Assembly: GCA_024683935.1 (NCBI GenBank)
Contig: JAIKXV010000126.1
Location: 1-61,837 of the forward strand
Source of the DNA: Lachnospiraceae bacterium
GTDB taxonomy: Bacteria > Bacillota_A > Clostridia > Lachnospirales > Lachnospiraceae
DNA length: 61,837 bases
Reading direction: 5' to 3'
Position numbers and translations under genes: made by a program. The notes under the pieces are model-generated. The model did no database searches and was not told the DNA's origin. It saw only the letters and a program-made list of their open reading frames with translations. Position 1 is the stretch's first letter. The number at the start of each line of letters is the position of its first letter. Below are positions 1-7,394 of the stretch, one piece after another.

Positions 1-1
1 A

Positions 2-127
2 ATCGGTTCTATTTTGATATTCTGTGTAGGTGTAAATCTTGTTTGGGGTAAGACTATACGAGTGGCTAATATGCTTCCGGCTGTGATTCTCGCAGTAATT
101 GCAGCATATATACCCTGGACATTTTAA
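2..127 (+). CDS. DUF554 family membrane protein, C-terminal fragment (cut by window edge)
   Basis: An open frame runs in from the window edge and ends at TAA 125-127. The last 41 residues are hydrophobic. They contain IGSILIF, then KTIRVANMLPA, then a final membrane stretch ending IPWTF. The pattern of a glycine-rich helix, a short 'K-I-R-V-x-N-x-L-P-A' loop and a terminal helix matches the C-terminus of DUF554 (YdfK-like) integral membrane proteins, whose function is unknown. The start lies outside the window. The assignment rests on recall of this C-terminal pattern only. Confidence 0.55.
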   Translation: MGSILIFCVGVNLVWGKTIRVANMLPAVILAVIAAYIPWTF

Positions 128-150
128 GAAATAACAATCCATTAATACTT

Positions 151-175
151 TCCCAAATCGTCGGACTATAGATTA
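151..175 (+). repeat. IS left terminal inverted repeat
   Basis: Starts TCCCAAATCG and continues with CGGACTATAGATT. It matches the reverse complement of 1945-1969 at about 20 of 25 positions, the mismatches clustering between the outer TCCCAA and the inner CGGACTATAGATT block. Confidence 0.8.
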
Positions 176-315
176 ACCCTATAAAACCGGCTTTTGACTA
201 CATACCGAGGTCAAATCGTGGACACCGGAGGAAAAAATCTCTGGAAAACAGTCGTATTTGACCATGTTACACCCGCACTTTGACATCAGATTTTTGTAAA
301 ATGGTACATAAAAAA

Positions 316-355
316 TTGCATATATAGTCCTGATATGTTATAATAGGACTATATA
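316..355 (+). promoter_or_regulatory. Transposase promoter embedded in a palindrome
   Basis: TTGCAT (316-321) and TATAAT (339-344) are separated by 17 bp, upstream of the transposase. The -10 sits between perfect 11-bp inverted arms, TATATAGTCCT (321-331) and AGGACTATATA (345-355). The arms contain the same GGACTATA core as the terminal repeats. Transposase bound there could repress its own promoter; this is inference. Confidence 0.6.
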
Positions 356-367
356 AGGAGGCTTTTT

Positions 368-1954
368 ATGGCAGTACCAGCTGAGATCCGTGCAGTACCC
401 AGACCCAAGAATACCATCGTCGATGACAGCGGCAGAGACGGTCCCAAGCGTTATGCCGTAAGGGTACGCTCATCTACCAAGTACGTTGCAGGAGGTAATC
501 CACAACCCAGCAACGGCAAGGTGATAGGCCACATCATTGACTTCAAGTATGTTCCTTCGGAGTCAACAACTTCAAGTGTTTCTGACTTGCCGGATATGCT
601 GTCATATGGTTCTTCTGCTTTAGTTAAATCCGTATCGCAGGATCTTAAAGAAGATCTTCTTGCCGTCTTCGATCCGGATGATGCTTTTGCCATTATGGCC
701 ATCGCTTCATTGAGGGTAATAAAACCCTCTATAAGTGCCAACAGAATGTCTACTCACTACAACCGTTGTTTTGTCTGTAAGGACTATCCTGGTGCAGCAA
801 TGTCCAAAAATTCTATTGGCAAGCTGTTCCAAAAAATAGGCATGGATGGCAGCAAGCGTAAAGCCTTCTATCATCTGCGCATGCAGAAGACAGCTGAAAA
901 CCATCACATAGCTATTGATGGGATGTTAAAGCAGGATACCAGCGTGGTTAATGATCTTTCAGCATTCTCATACAAAGCACGCAAGCATGGATGCAGTGAG
1001 ATCTCTGTCTTATATGCTTATGACATTGAACACATGGAGCCAATCTGTGCCGAAGTGTTTCCGGGCAACAGTATTGATGCAAGCTCCTATCCTGCGTTTA
1101 TACGCGACAACGATATAAGGAAAGGTATCATTGTCGCAGACAAGGGCTTTCCTCCAAGCAAGAAAAAAGAAGAGCTTTCGGAAAGACCTGATCTTCATTT
1201 CCTCACACCTATCAAGAGGAACGATAAAAGGATATCAGATAACGATATGCTCTCGTTCGAAGGTGTGCTTGAGGGCGTAGATGCCCAAGTTGTTTACTGC
1301 AAAAAGCAGATCAAAGGCGGACGCTTCCTTTACGCATTCAAAGATGCCCGCAAGGCTTCAAATGAGGAGGCGTCATATCTTGCAAACGCTAAGAGGAAGA
1401 ACTCCTTCTCTCCTGAAAAGTACGCTGTCAAGAAGAACCGGTTTGGAGTCATAGTACTTGAATCCGATCAGGATATGCCTCCGGTAACAGCGTATACCTG
1501 CTACGAAGACCGTTGGCTTCTTGAACTTGTATTCAGGCGTTACAAAAATGATGAATGCCTTGACAAAACAAATGAACAGGGCGACTTTTCTGTAATCGGC
1601 AGCGAGTTTGTAAACTTTATTTCTACAGTAGCTACATGCCGGATCATCCGCAAAGCTGAGCAGGCAGGTCTGCTCAAGGATATGTCCTACGGTGATCTTA
1701 TGGATGATCTGTCATCTGCTTGGCGTAAAACGGATGCACCCTCATCACCTTCAACTGATGATGGATGTTGGGTACATACATTAAAAACCGTATTTGAGGA
1801 ACTTGAAGCTCTTGGATTATCAAAGCCAGTTCCCAAACCTGAACCAAAGAAGCGGGGGCGTAAGCCCAAGCCTAAGGATCAGGTTGAAATAAAACCTAAG
1901 CGGCCTCGTGGCCGCCCAAGAAAGGATGCAAACCAGTCTGCCGGAAATCTATAG
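368..1954 (+). CDS. DDE transposase with AT-hook-like tail
   Basis: This 528-residue protein would catalyse cut-and-paste transposition of the surrounding element. A DDE triad can be placed at D184 (AIDGM), D258 (VADKGF) and E386 (RWLLELVF, followed by RRYKND). The long insertion between the second D and the E fits the IS1634/IS4 superfamily. The C-terminal 40 residues are Lys/Arg/Pro-rich and carry two AT-hook-like cores, KKRGRKPKP and RPRGRPRK, probably for minor-groove DNA binding. The ATG at 368 follows AAGGAGG at normal spacing. The frame is intact and the terminal repeats are present, so the element may still be active. The exact IS family needs an ISfinder comparison. Confidence 0.85.
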   Translation: MAVPAEIRAVPRPKNTIVDDSGRDGPKRYAVRVRSSTKYVAGGNPQPSNGKVIGHIIDFKYVPSESTTSSVSDLPDMLSYGSSALVKSVSQDLKEDLLAVFDPDDAFAIMAIASLRVIKPSISANRMSTHYNRCFVCKDYPGAAMSKNSIGKLFQKIGMDGSKRKAFYHLRMQKTAENHHIAIDGMLKQDTSVVNDLSAFSYKARKHGCSEISVLYAYDIEHMEPICAEVFPGNSIDASSYPAFIRDNDIRKGIIVADKGFPPSKKKEELSERPDLHFLTPIKRNDKRISDNDMLSFEGVLEGVDAQVVYCKKQIKGGRFLYAFKDARKASNEEASYLANAKRKNSFSPEKYAVKKNRFGVIVLESDQDMPPVTAYTCYEDRWLLELVFRRYKNDECLDKTNEQGDFSVIGSEFVNFISTVATCRIIRKAEQAGLLKDMSYGDLMDDLSSAWRKTDAPSSPSTDDGCWVHTLKTVFEELEALGLSKPVPKPEPKKRGRKPKPKDQVEIKPKRPRGRPRKDANQSAGNL

Positions 1955-1969
1955 TCCGGCAGATTGGGA
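1945..1969 (-). repeat. IS right terminal inverted repeat
   Basis: The reverse complement begins TCCCAATCTG and continues CGGACTATAGATT, pairing with 151-175. The transposase stop codon (1952-1954) lies inside it. Confidence 0.8.
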
Positions 1970-1994
1970 GGAACCCTGGGGACGGGGTTAGCGG
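1970..1994 (+). repeat. Left arm of inverted repeat flanking the nucleosidase lipoprotein gene
   Basis: GGAACC followed by GGGGACGGGGTTAGCGG. Its inverted partner lies at 2922-2953 and shares GGAACC and GGGGACGGGGTTAGCGG, with a few extra bases between the two blocks. It starts one base after the IS right end. It resembles REP-type or small non-autonomous mobile element ends; identity is not established. Confidence 0.6.
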
Positions 1995-2003
1995 ATCATT
2001 AAT

Positions 2004-2036
2004 CCCGGTGTAGTAATGTTTTCTTGCTACCCCGGG
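2004..2036. repeat. Hairpin upstream of the nucleosidase gene
   Basis: CCCGGTGTAG (2004-2013) pairs with CTACCCCGGG (2027-2036), 9 of 10 positions Watson-Crick. No T-run follows on the + strand, so it is not a clear intrinsic terminator. It may be part of the flanking repeat element. Confidence 0.5.
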
Positions 2037-2104
2037 CGAGTGTACAATGAGTCTAATATAATTTAGGATGATGATAAATCTGGGTTGTAAGAGGATACGA
2101 GTAC

Positions 2105-2899
2105 ATGAAGAATAACAGATTAAAAGCTATTATCAGTATACTGACGATTCTTACAGGAATACTTTTTGTTGGATGCGGACAAAGCATTTCTGAAGATACC
2201 GGGGAGAAGATCGGGATCATTGGAGCAATGGCTGAGGAAGTGGATGTTCTGAAGAATGAGGCCAAAAACCTTAATACTACGGAGGTTTTCGGCATGGATT
2301 TTTGCGAAGGCACGCTCGGAGGAAAAAATGTGGTCATTGTTCAATGCGGAATGGGCAAGGTAAATGCCGGGGTATGCGCAAGTACATTGATCAACGAGTT
2401 CGGCTGCACAAAGATCATAAATACGGGAGTTGCCGGCTCGCTGGACAATCAAATTGATATCGGCGATATTGTTGTTTCGGTTGAAGCCGTCCAGCACGAT
2501 TTCACGGTGGAAGCGATCGGATTCGAAAAAGGAGAGATCCCGTACACTGGCCGTTCTGCATTCCCTGCGGATGAAGAGATGCGGAAAACTGCAGTGGCTG
2601 CAGTACAGAAGATCGCTCCTGATCATCATGTTTTTGAAGGCCGGGTATGCACCGGTGACCAGTTTATTTCTTCAAAAGAACAGAAGGAGCAGATCCTGTC
2701 AGATTTCGGAGGCCTTTGCTGCGAGATGGAAGGCGGAGCCATAGCGCAGGTCTGTTATCTGAGTAATACGCCTTTTGTGATTATTCGTGCCATTTCAGAT
2801 AAGGCGGACGAGTCGGAATCTGTGAATTACGAGATCTTTAAGGAGGAAGCTGCAGCAAACTGCGCAAAGATCGTTCAATATATGGTTGAAGAACTATGA
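2105..2899 (+). CDS. MTA/SAH nucleosidase-like lipoprotein
   Basis: This 264-residue protein belongs to the 5'-methylthioadenosine/S-adenosylhomocysteine nucleosidase (Pfs/MTAN) family, which hydrolyses MTA or SAH to adenine and a thio-ribose. It has GIIGAMAEEVD, whose second Glu (E45) aligns with the catalytic acid, then NTGVAGS, then CEMEGGAIA and finally AISDKAD with the catalytic Asp. Unlike the cytoplasmic enzyme it begins with a lipoprotein signal peptide: positive MKNNR, a hydrophobic stretch, and lipobox FVGC with Cys24. It is therefore predicted to be exported and lipid-anchored. A TATAAT at 2057-2062 could be its -10 box. Inverted repeats bracket the gene and suggest it moved as a cassette. 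Extracellular activity is inference. Confidence 0.85.
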   Translation: MKNNRLKAIISILTILTGILFVGCGQSISEDTGEKIGIIGAMAEEVDVLKNEAKNLNTTEVFGMDFCEGTLGGKNVVIVQCGMGKVNAGVCASTLINEFGCTKIINTGVAGSLDNQIDIGDIVVSVEAVQHDFTVEAIGFEKGEIPYTGRSAFPADEEMRKTAVAAVQKIAPDHHVFEGRVCTGDQFISSKEQKEQILSDFGGLCCEMEGGAIAQVCYLSNTPFVIIRAISDKADESESVNYEIFKEEAAANCAKIVQYMVEEL

Positions 2900-2921
2900 A
2901 GAATCATAGGTAATTTATGAA

Positions 2922-2953
2922 CCGCTAACCCCGTCCCCCTGGCTTAAGGTTCC
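2922..2953 (-). repeat. Right arm of inverted repeat flanking the nucleosidase lipoprotein gene
   Basis: CCGCTAACCCCGTCCCC is followed by CTGGCTTAA and GGTTCC, the inverse of 1970-1994. Together the two arms enclose about 930 bp and a single gene. Confidence 0.6.
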
Positions 2954-2992
2954 ACTCATACACATGCTGCAAAAAACCGGTCATGCTTAATG

Positions 2993-3036
2993 AATGAATA
3001 TCGTTCATTGACAAAGAAGATCAATGGTGCTATCAT
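2993..3036 (+). promoter_or_regulatory. tetR promoter with overlapping operator-like palindrome
   Basis: TTGACA (3008-3013), a 17-bp spacer and TATCAT (3031-3036) form a strong promoter for the TetR gene. The palindrome AATGAA-N5-TTCATT (2993-3009) overlaps the -35. The same half-sites with the same N5 spacing occur before the MATE gene at 3682-3704, which points to TetR autoregulation. Confidence 0.7.
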
Positions 3037-3068
3037 TGCCATGATACAGGGAAGCGAGGTCTGAATAC

Positions 3069-3641
3069 ATGAGAACGGTAAAAGAGCCGGATGTCCGCAA
3101 ACAGGAGATCCTTGAAGGCGCCATCAGGGTGTTTGCGAAAAACAGCTACGACAAGACAACAATCGCGGATATCGCAAGGGAATTAAAAATATCTCAGGGG
3201 CTTTGCTACCGCTATTTTCCTTCAAAAGAAGCGATCTATGACGCAGCACTTGAAAAGTATGCAGATATGATCGCCAATGATAACAGGCAGATAGTAAACA
3301 TGGATCTTCCAATCAGACAGCTTGTGGATGAGCTTACATCAAACCTGAATTACAGAAATGCGGAAAAAAAGGATGAGGGTCTTTATCATCTTTTCCATTC
3401 GGAAAACAGCCGGAGAATGCATGATGAGCTTTCTTTAAGAGTAGCAAAGAAGGTTATTCCCATGGTTCAGGAACGCCTGAGAAGGGCCGGGGAAAGGGGG
3501 GAGATCACCGTGGAAGATACAGATGCAATAGCGATCTTCGGAGTATTTTCCTGGGTTGGTATTTTTATGACAGAAAATCTGACTGATAAAGAACGGCTGA
3601 AAAAGATTCGTTTTGCCTGGTATCAGCTGCTTGGACTGTAG
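3069..3641 (+). CDS. TetR/AcrR family transcriptional regulator
   Basis: This 190-residue protein has a classic N-terminal TetR helix-turn-helix at about residues 10-55: ILEGAIRVFAKNSYDKTTI, then IARELKISQG with LCYRYFPSKEAIYD. A variable ligand-binding domain follows. It probably represses the adjacent MATE efflux gene and itself, because matching palindromes lie in both promoter regions. Length and architecture are normal for the family. The ATG follows a GA-rich ribosome site. The ligand cannot be inferred, but a drug-like compound exported by the pump is the usual case. Confidence 0.9.
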   Translation: MRTVKEPDVRKQEILEGAIRVFAKNSYDKTTIADIARELKISQGLCYRYFPSKEAIYDAALEKYADMIANDNRQIVNMDLPIRQLVDELTSNLNYRNAEKKDEGLYHLFHSENSRRMHDELSLRVAKKVIPMVQERLRRAGERGEITVEDTDAIAIFGVFSWVGIFMTENLTDKERLKKIRFAWYQLLGL

Positions 3642-3650
3642 GAAAAGGCC

Positions 3651-3676
3651 GGGGCGGTAACGCCCCATATATTTTT
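3651..3676 (+). terminator. Intrinsic terminator after tetR
   Basis: GGGGCG-GTAA-CGCCCC forms a 6-bp GC stem with a tetraloop, followed by atatattttt. It separates the TetR gene from the MATE gene, which has its own operator-like site. Confidence 0.8.
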
Positions 3677-3681
3677 GAGGA

Positions 3682-3704
3682 TTAAATGAATGAAGTTCAT
3701 TTAA
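3682..3704 (+). promoter_or_regulatory. Operator-like palindrome upstream of MATE gene
   Basis: TTAAATGAA-N5-TTCATTTAA is a perfect 9-bp inverted repeat 30 bp before the MATE start codon. Its inner part, AATGAA-N5-TTCATT, is identical to the palindrome in the tetR promoter. It is a likely TetR binding site. Confidence 0.7.
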
Positions 3705-3733
3705 TAAGATAAGTTTAACAAAAGAGGTGGATC

Positions 3734-5071
3734 ATGAAGAAAATTGATTTTATTAACGGTGATGCGGGGAAATCCTTATTAAAGATGGTAATTCCGCTGT
3801 TTGCGGCTATGGTGCTGATGATGGCCTATAACCTTGTAGACAGTGTCTGGGTGGGAAATCTTTTGGGAGAGAGCGGCTATGCGGCCCTTACCACAGCAGG
3901 GGCTGTAAGCATGATCTTATATGCCCTTACAACAGGCATAAGTAACGGAGTTGCAATAGTTGTGAGCCGGCTTGTGGGAGAGGGCGACAGAAAGAAGACC
4001 GATAAAGCCATCAGCACCGTTATGATCGTATCTATGATATTTGCGGTGTCACTGACAGTAATTCTGGAATGTTTCCTAAACAGGATACTGAAGGTCTTTA
4101 ATACACCTGAAGCGATATACGGAGACGCCGGCAGCTATCTGTCTGTTTTCCTTCTGGGCTACGGAGCGCTCTTACTCTATATGCAGATAACTTCCACATT
4201 CAGGAGCTTTGGAGATCCCGTTTTCCAGATGAAGGGAATGATCCTCGGAACCGTTATCAACATTATCTCCGACCCGATCTTCATAAAGGCATTTGGAATA
4301 AAAGGCGCCGCAGCCGCATCGGTTCTTTCTCAGATCATATGCCTTATCTACGCATTTCTTTACGAAAGGAAAAGAGCATATTTTAAGTATAGTATAAAGG
4401 AGTTTTCGCCGGAAATGATACCCGGGATATTGAAGACCGCCATTCCTGCCAGCGCCCAGAACTGTTTTCCGGCGCTCAGTTCCATGATCATGGTGATCCT
4501 CGTGAACCGCTTTGATGTTACAACCATTGCCGCATACGGCGTGGTGAAGAATGTGGAAACCATCCTTTTCTATCCGGCAATGGCAATGAATATGGCGCTT
4601 ATAACCATAGTCGGACAGTTGTATGGAGCAGGCCGCGGGGACAGGATCAGGGAATACATGAAGAAGGCTTTTATTATTGGAATTTTACTGGAAGCCGCAC
4701 TGACCGTGCTGGTGCTGATCTTTTCAACCCATATTTCCATGGCCTTTGTTAAGGAAGAGGCTGTTGCGGCGATCGTGAGCCATGGTCTTAAGATCATAGG
4801 TATTGGCTACATCTGTTACATGATAACGAATATCTATACCGCCAGGATGGCCGGTATGGGAAAGACACAGCTTTCAATGCTTCTCATGTTCTTCTATTAT
4901 CTCGTGATACGCATACCTCTGGCTGCAGTGCTTGTAAGCAGCGCCCTAGAACTGGACGGCCTCTTTATAGCTATGCTTATAAGCCATGTGGTTGCTGCCC
5001 TCCTGGCCGCCGGGGTTGATAAGATGCTGGATGGTATGGTCAAACATTCGCTCTCCCATGTTATAATGTGA
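3734..5071 (+). CDS. MATE family multidrug efflux transporter
   Basis: This 445-residue integral membrane protein has about twelve hydrophobic segments. Its N-terminus is typical of MATE (MatE/NorM-like) antiporters: LLKMVIPLFAAMVLMMAYN with VDSVWVG, then ALTTAG. It likely exports cationic drugs or metabolites by Na+ or H+ antiport. The start follows AGAGGTGG. It is preceded by the TetR gene and a shared operator-like palindrome, so it is probably induced when TetR releases. The end overlaps the first possible codons of the next gene, though the preferred start of that gene lies further downstream. Confidence 0.92.
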   Translation: MKKIDFINGDAGKSLLKMVIPLFAAMVLMMAYNLVDSVWVGNLLGESGYAALTTAGAVSMILYALTTGISNGVAIVVSRLVGEGDRKKTDKAISTVMIVSMIFAVSLTVILECFLNRILKVFNTPEAIYGDAGSYLSVFLLGYGALLLYMQITSTFRSFGDPVFQMKGMILGTVINIISDPIFIKAFGIKGAAAASVLSQIICLIYAFLYERKRAYFKYSIKEFSPEMIPGILKTAIPASAQNCFPALSSMIMVILVNRFDVTTIAAYGVVKNVETILFYPAMAMNMALITIVGQLYGAGRGDRIREYMKKAFIIGILLEAALTVLVLIFSTHISMAFVKEEAVAAIVSHGLKIIGIGYICYMITNIYTARMAGMGKTQLSMLLMFFYYLVIRIPLAAVLVSSALELDGLFIAMLISHVVAALLAAGVDKMLDGMVKHSLSHVIM

Positions 5072-5142
5072 TCATCAGAAGCAGGAGTCGGAGAAAACAG
5101 GATGCTGTCATGAGCAGTGACAGTATTTCCGGAGCATTTGAA

Positions 5143-6102
5143 ATGAAAAACAGGAGAATCAATAACTGGACGATAGTGCTTTTCATATCCCTGATCATTC
5201 TCGTGGCAATGGGGCTTATAAGCAGTGCTCTGGAGATAGGGGAGAGACTGGGAAAAGTTCATATTTCCCTGGAGGTCCTCTTCTATGTCCTGATAGCTGT
5301 TGTGGTTCTCGGAGGCGTTGTTTATCCTCTGGTAGCCGTGTTCTTTTCGCCGATCTTTTCGTTGAAGGAGCTGCATAATGCTGACGGATCCGCCAGACAG
5401 AAGTGGTGCAAAAGACTGGTTAATAATCTTCTGGAAAATGTGGATCTGACTCCTGAAGAACAGGAAGAGGTAAAAGGCTTCCTGAAAATGGAAGATGAGA
5501 CCGACGATAAGCTGATCGAATTCTTTGACAGGAAGATCTCGCCTGAGATCAATAAGGAGATCTATGATACTGCGAAGAAGGTCTTTATAATTACTGCTGT
5601 TTCTCAGAATTCTGTGTATGACATGCTTGGGATGGCATCCGGTAATTTCTCGCTGATAAAGAGGATAACGGAGATATGCGGTTTCAGGCCCAGTAACGCG
5701 CAGGTATTCCGGCTGTATGTGAGGGTGCTTTCAATAACACTCCTCGCCGGAAATCTCGAAGATATGGATCTGGAGGAGCTTATCCCGTTAGCCACAGAAG
5801 GAGCCTTAGGTAAGGCTCTCGGAATTGTGGCGGCTTCTGCAACCCAGGGCGCCGTGAATGCTCTTACTACGCTCCGCATGGCGGCCATTACGAAGAATTA
5901 TCTCTTAAATGCTGATGTTTCACAGACCAGGAAGGAACTCCGAAAGAAATCTTATGCGGAGGCATTTGCTATCCTTAAGAACATCCTGAAGCAGGGGGTG
6001 GACGAAAAGGTCAAAAATCCTGTAAAGAACTTCTTCGGGAAGTTCAGGGGAAATAAAGAGGAGGTGCCTTTAATAGAGGAGCAGGATAATGGAGAAGAAT
6101 GA
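5143..6102 (+). CDS. YcjF-like (DUF697) membrane protein
   Basis: About 319 residues. Two N-terminal transmembrane segments (WTIVLFISLIILVAMGLI and VLFYVLIAVVVLGGVVYPL) precede a charged cytoplasmic linker. A C-terminal domain carries the DUF697/YcjF pattern: an apolar helix with VYDMLGM, ICGFRPSNAQVFRLYVRVL, and ASATQGAVNALTTLRMA. The open frame begins at 5068, but ATG 5143 is preferred because GGAG sits 8 bases before it and the upstream residues are charged and unlike the family. DUF697 proteins often act with YcjX/Era-like GTPases, none of which is adjacent. Function is unknown. Confidence 0.7.
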   Translation: MKNRRINNWTIVLFISLIILVAMGLISSALEIGERLGKVHISLEVLFYVLIAVVVLGGVVYPLVAVFFSPIFSLKELHNADGSARQKWCKRLVNNLLENVDLTPEEQEEVKGFLKMEDETDDKLIEFFDRKISPEINKEIYDTAKKVFIITAVSQNSVYDMLGMASGNFSLIKRITEICGFRPSNAQVFRLYVRVLSITLLAGNLEDMDLEELIPLATEGALGKALGIVAASATQGAVNALTTLRMAAITKNYLLNADVSQTRKELRKKSYAEAFAILKNILKQGVDEKVKNPVKNFFGKFRGNKEEVPLIEEQDNGEE

Positions 6103-6105
6103 TCT

Positions 6106-6345
6106 ATGGCTATCTGGAATCCATGGCATGGATGTAAAAAGTATAGTCCCGGATGTGTAAACTGCTATGTTTACAGAAGGGATGAGAGCATAGGAAAAGA
6201 TGCATCCCATATGCAACACCTGTGAAAATCAGGACAGGGCAGATTACAGAATTCCCATTTTACTTGACCTGCCGATAAAACATAGGAGAGTTGCTTCGGA
6301 GCCGATGCTGGAAGAAATTCATATTGACTGGATACTTAAAATGCG
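6106..6345 (+). pseudogene. DUF5131 (phage Gp37/Gp68-like) remnant
   Basis: The frame from ATG 6106 gives MAIWNPWHGCKKYSPGC, then NCYVYRRDESIGKDAS, the typical start of DUF5131 proteins with their paired cysteines. It stops at TGA 6223-6225. In another frame from about 6210, NTCENQDRADYRIPI, LDLPIKHRRVASEPMLEEI continues. This matches a region normally 100 or more residues further along the same family. The gene has therefore lost its middle and its C-terminus and is frameshifted. Full-length members are about 230-270 residues. Confidence 0.7.
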
Positions 6346-6381
6346 TAGGGAATGTAAAATGAATCGAGGGAGGTTCATACC

Positions 6382-7368
6382 ATGCCAAAGGGATCAAAAC
6401 AGAAACTAAAACTGTACTATCTCAGCCGGATACTGTTGGAAAAGACAGATGACGATCATTCATTGACCATGCCGGAGATTCAGAGATATCTGGAAGCATA
6501 TGACGTTACCGCCGACAGGAAGAGCCTTTATGATGATTTCAATGCTCTTGAGGTGCTCGGAATAGATGTGATAGGAAGCAGGGAAGGACGAAGTTTTAAC
6601 TATCACGTGGGAAAGAAGCAGTTTGACATCGCTGAGTTGAAACTCCTTGTGGATGCCATACAGTCATCGAAATTCATAACGGAAAAGAAATCAAATGAGC
6701 TGATCAAAAAGATCACAAGTTTTGCAAGTGAATATGAAGCAGAACAGCTCAAAAGACAGGTGGTGGTTCGGGGACGTATAAAGACCATGAACGAATGCAT
6801 TTACTATAATGTAGACGATATCCATTACGCCATCTCCCATAACCGGCAGATCCGCTTCGAGTATTATAAGTGGAATGTCAGAAAAGAGATGGAAAAAAAG
6901 AAGGACAAGATTTATGAGGTAAGTCCCTGGGCACTGATGTGGGATGATGAGAATTATTATCTTGCAGCATATGATCCGGAGGAAGAAATCATAAAGCACT
7001 ACCGGGTGGACAAGATGCAGAATATCGATGTCACCGGGGAAAGACGGGAGGGAAGGGAGCTTTTCAGAAAACTTGATATTGCTTCCTATACCCGAAAGAA
7101 TTTCAATATGGTCGGCGGCGAAGAGACTACCGTTAAACTTGAATTCGAAGACGGCCTGGTTGGAGTGCTGATAGACCGCTTCGGAAAGGATATCTCCATC
7201 CGCCCGGCCAAGAAGGAAGGATGGTCTGTTACTAATGTGAGTGTTGCAGTCAGCGACCAGTTCTTCGGATGGGTATTCTCATTTGGAAAATGGATGAAGA
7301 TATTAAGTCCGGACAATGTGGTCGAGCGCTTCCGGAGTGAATTGGAGTCCTTAAGGGAGGTATACTGA
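6382..7368 (+). CDS. WYL-domain transcriptional regulator
   Basis: This 328-residue protein has an N-terminal winged-helix segment (LTMPEIQRYLEAYDV, DRKSLYDDFNALEVLG) followed by a WYL domain at about 135-230 (PWALMWDDENYYLAAYD, then KHYRVDKMQNI) and a WCX-like C-terminal region. WYL proteins sense ligands, often nucleotides or nucleic acid, and regulate transcription. GGGAGG lies at suitable distance from ATG 6382. The Nudix gene follows 26 bp downstream, so the two may be co-transcribed. Confidence 0.88.
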   Translation: MPKGSKQKLKLYYLSRILLEKTDDDHSLTMPEIQRYLEAYDVTADRKSLYDDFNALEVLGIDVIGSREGRSFNYHVGKKQFDIAELKLLVDAIQSSKFITEKKSNELIKKITSFASEYEAEQLKRQVVVRGRIKTMNECIYYNVDDIHYAISHNRQIRFEYYKWNVRKEMEKKKDKIYEVSPWALMWDDENYYLAAYDPEEEIIKHYRVDKMQNIDVTGERREGRELFRKLDIASYTRKNFNMVGGEETTVKLEFEDGLVGVLIDRFGKDISIRPAKKEGWSVTNVSVAVSDQFFGWVFSFGKWMKILSPDNVVERFRSELESLREVY

Positions 7369-7394
7369 GGGGAGATAGTATCGAGAGGATAAGG

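Larger units (their letters stand above)
151..1969 (+). mobile_element. Complete insertion sequence, IS1634/IS4-superfamily type
   Basis: The element is bounded by imperfect 25-bp terminal inverted repeats at 151-175 and 1945-1969. Both begin TCCCAA and share the core CGGACTATAGATT. It holds a single transposase gene whose TAG stop lies inside the right repeat. The core GGACTATA recurs as an inverted pair around the promoter (321-331 and 345-355). No target-site duplication is visible: the left flank ends aatactt and the right flank begins ggaaccc. Loss of the duplication may mean an old insertion or later rearrangement. The right end abuts another repeat that begins at 1970. Confidence 0.8.

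Noticed and set aside
451..741. Antisense open frame within the transposase
   Set aside because: It overlaps a strongly supported gene in another frame, has no ribosome site and resembles no family.
6200..6409. 69-residue open frame as a separate gene
   Set aside because: Its content matches an internal part of DUF5131 and runs into the WYL gene start; it is the second piece of the remnant.
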